Shown in pieces: positions 1 to 6,874 of a stretch of DNA of 10,306 bases (the first letter of the stretch is position 1; the number at the start of each line of letters is the position of its first letter). Source of the DNA: Acidobacteriota bacterium (GTDB lineage Bacteria; Acidobacteriota; HRBIN11); assembly GCA_025061865.1 (NCBI GenBank), contig JANXAA010000044.1:1-10306 (forward strand), given 5' to 3'. Under the pieces are notes generated by a model. That model did no database searches and was not told the origin of the DNA. It saw only the letters and a list, made by a program, of their open reading frames with translations. Both the position numbers and the translations under genes were made by a program.

Positions 1-3000
1 GGTCCGACACGCGACTGGGAATGCAGCTGCGGACGCTATAAGCGCGTGAAAAACAAGGGGGTGCGCTGCGAACGGTGTGGCGTGGAAGTGACCCGCGCGC
101 GCGTCCGCCGCGAGCGCATGGGGCATATCGAGCTGGCAGCCCCCGTCGCCCACATCTGGTACGTCCGCAACGTCCCGAGTCGGATGGGCCTTCTGTTGGG
201 CCTGACGGCCCGGGAACTCGAAAGGGTCATCTACTACGAGTCGTACGTCGTCATCGAGCCCGGCGATACAGACCTCCAGTCCTGTCAGGTCTTGACCCAG
301 GAAGAATATCGGGACCTCCGCAAGCAGTATGGCCACCGATTCGTCGCCAAGATGGGCGCCGAGGGCATCCGGGAGGTCTTACGGAAGATCGACTTAGCCA
401 CCCTGGCCCAAGAGCTTCGGCAGGAGATGAAGACATCACCGTCCCGGCAGCGGAAGATCCGGGCGGCTAAGCGCCTCCGGGTCGTCGAGGCCTTCCTCCG
501 CTCCGGCCAGAAGCCCGAGTGGATGATCCTGGACGTCATCCCCGTCCTGCCGCCCGAACTGCGGCCCCTTGTGCCTCTCGAGGGCGGTCGGTTCGCCACC
601 TCGGACCTGAACGACCTGTACCGGCGGGTCATCAACCGGAACAACCGCCTCAAGAAGCTCTTGGAACTTCATGCCCCCGAGGTCATCATCCGAAATGAAA
701 AACGCATGCTCCAGGAGGCCGTCGATGCCCTCTTAGACAACGGCCGCCGGTCTCGCGTGATGAAGGGGGCCCAGCGGCGACCCCTGAAGTCTCTCAGCGA
801 TAACCTCAAGGGCAAGCACGGTCGGTTCCGGCAGAATCTCCTGGGGAAGCGGGTCGACTTCTCGGGCCGGGCTGTCATCGTCGTCGGCCCCGAGCTGAAG
901 CTGTGGCAGTGTGCCCTCCCTAAGAAGATGGCCCTCGAGCTGTTCAAGCCCTTCGTATACCACCAGCTCGAGAAGATGGGCATCACGGACCTCGTCCGCC
1001 GAGCCAAGGAGCTGGTCGCTCGGGAGGACGCCCAGGTGTGGGACGCTCTTGAACAGGTCGTCAAGGACCACCCTGTCCTCCTAAACCGGGCCCCGACCCT
1101 GCACCGTCTGAGCATCCAGGCCTTTCAACCTGTCCTGATTGACGAGAAGGCAATTCGGATTCACCCCCTCGTCTGCACGGCGTACAACGCCGACTTCGAC
1201 GGGGATCAGATGGGCGTCCACGTCCCCGTCTCCCCGGAGGCCCAGCTTGAGGCCTCGACCCTCATGCTGGCCGTCAACAACATTCTGTCGCCGGCCAACG
1301 GCAAGCCCCTGGCGTCGCCGACCCAGGACATGGTCCTGGGGATCTATTACCTGACAGCCCGAAAGCCGGCGGGCGACGGGACGGCTTCCGAGCGGACGCC
1401 TTACTTCGGGACGGCCGACGAAGTCCTGATGGCCTATCAGCTGGGTCACGTCCAGACTCATACGCCCATTCGGTTTCGCTTCTCGGGCCTCCTCATCGAC
1501 ACCGAGTCGCAAGGGAATACGCAGGACATCTTGTACGCCGTCAAGGAAGAGGTCCGCCACCGATGGATCGACACGACCGTCGGCCGGGTCCTTTTCCATG
1601 CAGCCCTCCCCCCCCACATGCCCTTCGTCAACGGTGTCCTGAAAAAGAAGGGCGTGGCCTCCTTAGTCCACTTCGTGTACCTCAAGTACGGGATGCGGAA
1701 GACCGTCGAACTCTTGGACGCCCTGAAGGACGTGGGCTTTCGGTTTGCCACTCGAGCGGGCATCTCGATGGGCGCCTTTGATGACCTGGTCATCCCCAAG
1801 CACAAATGGGAGATCATCGAGAAGGCCCGCCAGGAGGTCCGCCGCATCGAGGAACGCTACCGTCGGGGCGAGATGACTGCCCGCGAGAAATACAACCACG
1901 TCGTCGCCATCTGGTCCCAGGTCACCGAGGACGTCATGCAGGAGATGATCCGGGAGATGCGGGAGCAGACCGCTCAACGCGGTGAGCTGAACCCTGTGTA
2001 CGTCATGGTCGACTCGGGCGCCCGGGGATCGGACGTCCAGATCCGCCAGCTCGCTGGGATGCGGGGCCTGATGGCGAAGCCCTCCGGCGAGATCATCGAG
2101 ACGCCCATCACGTCTAACTTCCGGGAGGGCCTTTCGGTCCTCGAGTACTTCATCTCGACCCACGGAGCTCGTAAGGGTCTGGCCGACACGGCCCTTAAGA
2201 CGGCCGACGCTGGGTACCTGACCCGTCGACTGGTTGACGTGGCCCAGGACGTTTATATCACTGAATACGATTGCGGCACGATGGAGGGGATCTACATCGA
2301 ACCCCTTATCGAGGAGGGGGAAATCGTCGAACCCCTGCGGGAACGCATCGTGGGTCGCATCGCGGCCGAGGCCATCCGAGACCCCCTAACGGGCGAGGTC
2401 ATCGTCGGGGCCAACGAGATGATCGACGAGGAGAAGGCCTTCCTCCTGGAAGAGGCGGGTATCGACCGCGTCAAAATCCGGTCTGTCTTGACTTGCCAGA
2501 GCCGGCGGGGCGTCTGTGTCCTGTGCTTCGGCCGGGACCTGGCGACGGGCCGACTCGTCCAGATCGGGACCCCCATCGGGATCATCGCCGCCCAGTCCAT
2601 CGGCGAACCGGGGACCCAGCTCACGATGCGGACGTTCCACTACGGCGGCACGGCCGGCCGCATCGGAGAGGTCTCCCAGCACCGTTCCAAGCACGGCGGC
2701 ATCGTGCAGTTCCGGGGCCTCCAGACGATTCGGAACAAGGCCGGCCACCAGATCGCCGTCCACCGTAAGGGCCAGGTCGTCGTCGTCGACCCCGACGGCC
2801 GGGAACGGGAGCGCTATACGGTCGTCTACGGCGCCCGGGTCCTGGTCGAAAACGGCCAGTCTGTCGAACCTGACACGCCCCTCGTCGAGTGGGACCCCTA
2901 CTCGTCGGTCATCCTGTGCGAGCACGAGGGGACGGTCCGGTATCACGACATCCGGGTCGGTGAAACCGTTCAGGAAGAGATCGACGAGGTCACCAAAAAT

Positions 3001-4017
3001 CGAGACCTGGTCGTCGTCGATTTCGCCGTCGGCAAGACTGTCCTGAAGCCCTCCATCGAGGTCGTCGACGGGACGGGGGAGGTCATCGCCTCGTATCTCT
3101 TGCCGACGGGCGCCCGGCTGGTCGTCCAGGAGGACCAGAAGGTCTCCCCGGGCGACGTCCTGGCCAAGATCCCCCGGGAGACGACGAAGACGAAGGACAT
3201 CACGGGCGGTTTGCCGCGAGTCGAGGCCCTCTTCGAGGCCCGGAAGCCGGCCGAGCCGGCCGTCATCGCCGAGATCGACGGCATCGTCCGCTTCATGGGT
3301 ATCAACGAGAAGGGCCAGCGGCTCATCCGTATCGAGGGCGAGGGCGGCGTCGAGAAGGAGTACACCCTCCCGCGGGGCGCCCACGTCATCGTCCGGGACG
3401 GCGAGGCCGTTGAGGCCGGTGAGCCCCTCATGGAGGGACCCGTGAATCCGACGGATATCCTGCGGGTCCTGGGCGTGCGGGCGCTCGAAAAGTACCTCCT
3501 CAACGAGATCCAGCGGGTGTACCGCTCTCAGGGCGTCAGCATCGACGACAAGTACATCGAGATCATCATCCGTCAGATGACCCGATGGTTCCGCATCGAG
3601 GACGTCGGCGACACTGACTTCCTCTATCGGGAGATCGTCGATAAGTTCCGCTTCATGGACAAAAACGCCGAGGTCGCCGCCCGAGGCGGTAAGCCGGCGA
3701 CGGGCACGCCCGTCCTGCTCGGTATCACGCGGGCGGCCCTCAGTACCGATAGCTGGATCTCGGCGGCGTCCTTCCAGGAGACGACCCGAGTCCTCACGGA
3801 GGCGGCCATCCGTGGAAGCACCGACTACCTGTACGGCCTGAAGGAGAACGTCATCGTCGGGCGCCTGGTCCCCTGTGGGACGGGCAGTCCTTACTACCGA
3901 CAGGTCCGCGTCGAGAAGGACACGACCATCGAGGAGCGCATCGTCCCGGCCGCTTACGAGGAGCCGACCGAACTGGCAGCCCCGCCGAGCGTCTCGGTCT
4001 CTGAAGAAACGGCCTAA
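1..4017 (+). CDS. rpoC: DNA-directed RNA polymerase subunit beta' (5' end outside the window)
   Basis: This is the largest catalytic subunit of RNA polymerase. The frame is open from base 1, giving 1338 residues without a start; a GTG at 46 is internal. By alignment from memory to E. coli RpoC (1407 aa), about 62 N-terminal residues are missing. The N-terminal zinc site is visible as C8, C10, C23 and C26 (window numbering). The active-site NADFDGD motif has its Mg-binding Asp at 398, 400 and 402. The second zinc site is C758, C832, C839 and C842, with the same 74/7/3 spacing as E. coli C814/C888/C895/C898. The trigger-loop motif GEPGTQLTMRTFHYGGTA is followed by a long insert before the conserved DITGGLPRVEALFEAR segment, consistent with an SI3-type insertion. 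Full length would be near 1400 aa. The expected neighbour rpoB would lie upstream. Downstream there is a terminator and a rhodanese, not rpsL-rpsG-fusA. Confidence 0.98.
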   Translation, partial: GPTRDWECSCGRYKRVKNKGVRCERCGVEVTRARVRRERMGHIELAAPVAHIWYVRNVPSRMGLLLGLTARELERVIYYESYVVIEPGDTDLQSCQVLTQEEYRDLRKQYGHRFVAKMGAEGIREVLRKIDLATLAQELRQEMKTSPSRQRKIRAAKRLRVVEAFLRSGQKPEWMILDVIPVLPPELRPLVPLEGGRFATSDLNDLYRRVINRNNRLKKLLELHAPEVIIRNEKRMLQEAVDALLDNGRRSRVMKGAQRRPLKSLSDNLKGKHGRFRQNLLGKRVDFSGRAVIVVGPELKLWQCALPKKMALELFKPFVYHQLEKMGITDLVRRAKELVAREDAQVWDALEQVVKDHPVLLNRAPTLHRLSIQAFQPVLIDEKAIRIHPLVCTAYNADFDGDQMGVHVPVSPEAQLEASTLMLAVNNILSPANGKPLASPTQDMVLGIYYLTARKPAGDGTASERTPYFGTADEVLMAYQLGHVQTHTPIRFRFSGLLIDTESQGNTQDILYAVKEEVRHRWIDTTVGRVLFHAALPPHMPFVNGVLKKKGVASLVHFVYLKYGMRKTVELLDALKDVGFRFATRAGISMGAFDDLVIPKHKWEIIEKARQEVRRIEERYRRGEMTAREKYNHVVAIWSQVTEDVMQEMIREMREQTAQRGELNPVYVMVDSGARGSDVQIRQLAGMRGLMAKPSGEIIETPITSNFREGLSVLEYFISTHGARKGLADTALKTADAGYLTRRLVDVAQDVYITEYDCGTMEGIYIEPLIEEGEIVEPLRERIVGRIAAEAIRDPLTGEVIVGANEMIDEEKAFLLEEAGIDRVKIRSVLTCQSRRGVCVLCFGRDLATGRLVQIGTPIGIIAAQSIGEPGTQLTMRTFHYGGTAGRIGEVSQHRSKHGGIVQFRGLQTIRNKAGHQIAVHRKGQVVVVDPDGRERERYTVVYGARVLVENGQSVEPDTPLVEWDPYSSVILCEHEGTVRYHDIRVGETVQEEIDEVTKNRDLVVVDFAVGKTVLKPSIEVVDGTGEVIASYLLPTGARLVVQEDQKVSPGDVLAKIPRETTKTKDITGGLPRVEALFEARKPAEPAVIAEIDGIVRFMGINEKGQRLIRIEGEGGVEKEYTLPRGAHVIVRDGEAVEAGEPLMEGPVNPTDILRVLGVRALEKYLLNEIQRVYRSQGVSIDDKYIEIIIRQMTRWFRIEDVGDTDFLYREIVDKFRFMDKNAEVAARGGKPATGTPVLLGITRAALSTDSWISAASFQETTRVLTEAAIRGSTDYLYGLKENVIVGRLVPCGTGSPYYRQVRVEKDTTIEERIVPAAYEEPTELAAPPSVSVSEETA

Positions 4018-4046
4018 CCGTCTCCCCCTCACCCAAGTCCGACCTG

Positions 4047-4092
4047 CGAGCGGGGTCCCCGAAGACAGGGCAGCCCCGCTCGTTGACATTTT
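4047..4092 (+). terminator. Intrinsic terminator of rpoC
   Basis: A perfect 9-bp GC-rich stem, CGAGCGGGG at 4047-4055 with CCCCGCTCG at 4074-4082, closes an 18-nt loop and is followed directly by a T-rich run (TTGACATTTTGT). It starts 29 nt after the rpoC stop codon, the usual place for the end of the operon. The T-rich tail overlaps a candidate promoter for the next gene, so one segment may do both jobs. Confidence 0.7.
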
Positions 4093-4110
4093 GTAAATAT
4101 TTTTTATTAT
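4083..4110 (+). promoter_or_regulatory. Candidate sigma70-type promoter for the rhodanese gene
   Basis: A perfect -35 hexamer TTGACA at 4083-4088 is followed, after 16 bases, by TATTAT at 4105-4110 (five of six matches to TATAAT). Both lie in a ~45-bp AT-rich island (about 4083-4125) that stands out sharply from the GC-rich surroundings. Transcription would start near 4117, giving a leader of about 225 nt before the rhodanese ATG. The assignment rests on the consensus match only; the T-rich sequence may partly reflect the rpoC terminator. Confidence 0.5.
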
Positions 4111-4341
4111 TTTGTATTTGTCTCTCTGAAGCCGTCGACCCGTGGGACGCCATGATGGCCCAGGCCCCACCGACCAGACGATTACCGCAGCCCCATTCCA
4201 GGACGATTACCTGAATGCGGGCCCTGCGATGACACCCCACGGAATCGTATACGGCCCAGTCTCGGAAACTCCCATCGATGTAACGGACTCCCTCCTGCAG
4301 ACTCTAAATGAGTCCAAAAGCGCCCCTGGAGGTGAGGAGCG
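4111..4341 (+). other. Long untranslated leader upstream of the rhodanese gene
   Basis: Together with the terminator and promoter, this fills the 324-bp gene-free stretch 4018-4341. No convincing protein is encoded; a frame from GTG 4142 runs on into the rhodanese gene in the wrong frame and resembles nothing known. A direct repeat lies at 4174-4211. The 3' end carries GGAGGTGAG at 4328-4336, a good Shine-Dalgarno sequence for the ATG at 4342. I do not recognise a riboswitch. Confidence 0.4.
4174..4211. repeat. Short direct repeat in the rhodanese leader
   Basis: The 10-mer GACGATTACC occurs at 4177-4186 and again at 4202-4211, each preceded by CCA or CCAG, so the unit is about 13-14 nt with a 25-nt period. 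It lies about 60-95 nt downstream of the candidate transcription start. Two spaced copies could be a binding site for a regulator or be chance; the sequence cannot decide. Confidence 0.35.
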
Positions 4342-5205
4342 ATGCTCAAAAGATGGACGGTCATGGGGTTCATGACGCTTTTCCTCGCCACCGTCGCTTC
4401 GGCCCAGCCCCTGCTGACGAAGCCGACGCTGGTGACGACCGAGTGGTTGGCTCGACATTGGGACAACCCCGACCTTCGCATCATTGATGCTCGACCCAAC
4501 TTGCGCGATTACCTCGACGGTCATATCCCCAAGGCTATTTACCTGAACACGGAAACGCTTCGGATTTCGCTCGGGGGCGTCCCTGCCCGTCTGCTTCCGC
4601 CCGAGCGTTTGGCTAGCATCTTTGGTTCGATCGGGATAGGTCACCGACATACCGTCGTCGTCTACTCCAGCGGCCAGGATGCTTTCGCTCACGCGACTTA
4701 CATCGCCTTTGTCCTTGAATTCCTCGGTCACCGGGCCGTCGGCGTGCTGGACGGCGGGTTTGAAAAGTGGCAAGCGGAAGGGCGGCCCATAGAGAAGGAG
4801 TTTCCGCAAGTCGCCCCCACGAAGTTTGTCCCGCGGGTCGACCGACGACTGCGAGCGGATTGGCTTCTCGTTCAGAAAAGCGTGCAAAGCCAAGAGGTGC
4901 AGGTTTTAGACGCCCGTTCGCCCAAGGCTTTCGCTGAAGGTCACATCCCGATGGCCCTTAACGTTTTCCTGCGGGACAACCTGCAAGGCCAAGAGGTGTT
5001 GACCTGGAAAAGCCAGGACGAGCTCGTCCAGTGGTTCCAAGCGTCGGGTGTCGACCTACGAAAGCCCATCGTGACTTACTGCACCAGCGGACGTGAGGCC
5101 AGCCAATTGTGGTTTACCTTGCGCCACGTCTTGGGCCTTCAGAATGTCGTCGTTTACGACGGCTCTTGGATTGACTGGTCAGCCCGAAAGTTGCCGAAGC
5201 AGTGA
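4342..5205 (+). CDS. Exported tandem-domain rhodanese (thiosulfate/3-mercaptopyruvate sulfurtransferase family)
   Basis: The 287-residue protein belongs to the two-domain rhodanese family, which moves sulfane sulfur from thiosulfate or 3-mercaptopyruvate to a thiophilic acceptor. Residues 1-21 form a signal peptide (basic MLKR start, hydrophobic core, ASA cleavage site before Q22), so it should act in the periplasm. The N-terminal domain (about 28-150) has the structural motifs IIDARP and VLDGGFEKW but no catalytic Cys: the loop position reads YSSGQ. The C-terminal domain (about 170-285) carries the active-site loop CTSGRE with C247, then YDGSWIDW. The loop matches neither the classic thiosulfate-type CRKGVT nor the mercaptopyruvate-type CGSGVT, so the donor is uncertain. 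The ATG at 4342 follows GGAGGTGAG with good spacing and gives the full signal peptide. It is probably monocistronic: its own promoter lies upstream and a strong terminator downstream. Confidence 0.93.
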   Translation: MLKRWTVMGFMTLFLATVASAQPLLTKPTLVTTEWLARHWDNPDLRIIDARPNLRDYLDGHIPKAIYLNTETLRISLGGVPARLLPPERLASIFGSIGIGHRHTVVVYSSGQDAFAHATYIAFVLEFLGHRAVGVLDGGFEKWQAEGRPIEKEFPQVAPTKFVPRVDRRLRADWLLVQKSVQSQEVQVLDARSPKAFAEGHIPMALNVFLRDNLQGQEVLTWKSQDELVQWFQASGVDLRKPIVTYCTSGREASQLWFTLRHVLGLQNVVVYDGSWIDWSARKLPKQ

Positions 5206-5310
5206 ACGACGTTGCCCGCTCTGGCTCTATCTCCTGGTGAAGCTGTGACCGCGGGGCGCCTTGAGAACAGATCCCTTGCAACGCAATTCCGGGCAATCCA
5301 GTCCTATGGG

Positions 5311-5340
5311 TTAGCTTCAGCTTGGGTGAAGCTAATTTTT
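5311..5340 (+). terminator. Intrinsic terminator of the rhodanese gene
   Basis: A perfect 9-bp stem, TTAGCTTCA at 5311-5319 with TGAAGCTAA at 5327-5335, encloses a 7-nt loop and is followed immediately by TTTTT at 5336-5340. It sits 105 nt past the rhodanese stop codon. It overlaps the last codons and the TAG stop (5332-5334) of the convergent regulator gene. There is no T-tract in the other direction. Confidence 0.85.
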
Positions 5341-6638
5341 CAACCTTTGCAGGTGTCGGTAGAGAGTCGCCCGGGAGACGCCCAGGCGACGGGCCGCCTC
5401 TTTCTTGTTGCCGCCGACCTGGGCCAAGACCTCTAAGACCCGAGCGGCTTCCAAGCGCTCGGTCGGCCGTGTCATTCGGGGAAACCCCCGAGGGACCGTC
5501 AAGCCTGGGAAGTGTGTAGGCCGGAGGGGGCCGCCCCGGGCCAGCAGGAGGGCCCGTTCCAGGATGTTCCGAAGTTCCCGAATGTTCCCGGGCCAAGGGT
5601 AGGCCGTCAGCAGACGCAAGACCTCGGGGGGAATGTGGGGATGGGGGGCCCCCAGAGTCTTCAGGAGGTACTCGACCAGGGGCGGGATGTCCTCGACCCG
5701 CTTCCGCAAGGGCGGCAGGACGATGGGGAAGACGTTGATGCGATAAAACAGGTCCCGGCGGAATCGGCCCGTCTCGACCATCGCTTCCAAGTCCTGGTGG
5801 GTCGCGCAGATGAGGCGGAAGTCGCTCCGCCGGAGCCGGACCTCCCCGAGGCGGCGAAAGACCTTTTCCTCCAGGACCTTCAGGAAGGCAGTCTGTAAGC
5901 TCCGGTCCATATCCCCGACCTCGTCTAAAAAGAGGGTCCCACCGTCGGCGACCTCGATCAAGCCCTCCTTGGCAGCCACGGCCGACGTGAAGGCGCCCCG
6001 GGCGTGGCCGAAGAGTTCGCTGGCCAAGAGTTCGCCCCGGAGGGTCGAGCAGTTGATCTCGACGAAGGGTCCCGTCCGGCGGGCGCTGTGCTCGTGAATC
6101 CACCGGGCGAGGACACCCTTGCCCGTACCAGTCTCCCCCATGAGGAGGATAGGCACATCGCTTTTGACGGCGACGCGAGCATTTCCCGGACGCGGCGCAT
6201 GACCAGGCTGTCCCCCAAGAAGGGTTCTTCCTGTCGGTCCAGACGACGCCGGGCGGTGTACTGCTTGTGGACCTTCCGGACGTCGATGCTCTTGCGGAGG
6301 AGCATTTCCAGGTCTTGAAGTCGCACGGGCTTCGTGAGGAAGTGGTCGGCCCCCCGCCGCATGGCCTCGACGGCCTGGGGGATGTCCCCGTGGCCGGTGA
6401 CGACGATAATGGCGACATCCGGGCATTCCTCCCGAAGTTCGGGAATCCAATCGAGGCCGTAGCCGTCCGGGAGGTACAGGTCTAATAAGACGGCGCTGAA
6501 GCGTCGCCCGGCCACGACCTGGCGGGCCTCGCTTAGAGAAGTCACGCCATAGGGCCGGTACCCAACCTGGGTCAGGTGTTCCGTCCAAAGATTCCGGACG
6601 TGAGGATTATCGTCCACGACGAGAACGTCGACAGACAT
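5332..6638 (-). CDS. NtrC-family sigma54-dependent response regulator, interrupted by one frameshift
   Basis: This is a two-component regulator that would activate sigma54 RNA polymerase by ATP hydrolysis. The receiver domain (residues 1-120) has D9/D10, phospho-acceptor D53 in LLDLYLPDG, T81 and K103. The frame then breaks near 6163-6186 and resumes -1. Adding one base gives 435 aa and normal family spacing. The AAA+ domain has Walker A GETGTGKG (168-175), Walker B GGTLFLDE (D239/E240) and the arginine-finger region FRRDLFYRINVFP. The sigma54-contact loop at 215-220 is GAFTSA, not GAFTGA. The C-terminus has a Fis-type helix-turn-helix (GGNKKEAARRLGVSRATLYRHLQRL). ATG 6638 starts the conserved receiver fold. 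No histidine kinase is in view. The gene is convergent with the rhodanese and downstream of the permease on the same strand. Both halves look well preserved, so a sequencing error or a recent mutation is likelier than old decay. Confidence 0.88.
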
Positions 6639-6717
6639 CCAGACTTTCCCGACGTCTAAACTTCCTGCCTCACAGAATCCTCACGCTGTTCAGGTCTGCA
6701 AACCGGGCCTGTTTTCT

Positions 6718-6728
6718 ATTTTATACCA
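6718..6728 (-). promoter_or_regulatory. Candidate extended -10 promoter of the response regulator
   Basis: On the minus strand the sequence reads TGGTATAAAAT (6728 down to 6718), a TG-N extended -10 element with TATAAA. There is no convincing -35 hexamer at the usual distance. Transcription would start near 6713, leaving about a 75-nt leader before ATG 6638. The segment is markedly AT-rich compared with its surroundings. A separate promoter here would fit the hairpins that separate the regulator from the upstream permease gene. Confidence 0.35.
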
Positions 6729-6741
6729 AAATCGATGGCAA

Positions 6742-6873
6742 GCCACATCGCCCCCCGATGGGCGTGTTGAAGATGCCCGCATGAGGGCGGGCGCTGGGGT
6801 TTTGGGACGCCGCCACGGCGGGCGGCGCTGAGAAGAGGACCCTACCCCGCTATCACGATGTCACTTCCTCTTC
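6742..6873 (-). other. Four consecutive hairpins between permease and regulator genes
   Basis: In minus-strand order after the permease stop, four inverted repeats follow each other. GAAGAGGA 6832-6839 pairs with TCCTCTTC 6866-6873 (8 bp, 26-nt loop). CGCCGCC 6808-6814 pairs with GGCGGCG 6821-6827 (7 bp, 6-nt loop). GCCCGC 6775-6780 pairs with GCGGGC 6787-6792 (6 bp, 6-nt loop). CATCG 6746-6750 pairs with CGATG 6756-6760, extended by GCC/GGC around a bulged A. None has a clear T-tract, so they are poor textbook terminators, but they may stop or stabilise the permease transcript. Confidence 0.45.
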
Positions 6874-6874
6874 C

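Noticed and set aside
2386..4170. 594-codon open frame on the minus strand opposite rpoC
   Set aside because: It is antisense to highly conserved rpoC codons. Its Asp/Gly/Leu/Arg-rich composition is what the GTC/GAC-type codon bias gives when read backwards, and it resembles no protein family.
4142..4375. 77-codon plus-strand frame in the rhodanese leader
   Set aside because: GTG start without a ribosome binding site, overlaps the rhodanese signal peptide in another frame, and resembles nothing known.
6163..6186. Programmed -1 frameshifting in the regulator
   Set aside because: There is no X XXY YYZ slippery heptamer in frame, only an AAAA run, and the family does not use recoding; a missing base is the simpler explanation.
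5114..6418. 434-codon open frame on the minus strand in a third frame across the regulator
   Set aside because: The translation is Pro/Gly/Arg-rich with no domain, and it overlaps the well-supported AAA+ frame and the 3' end of the rhodanese gene.
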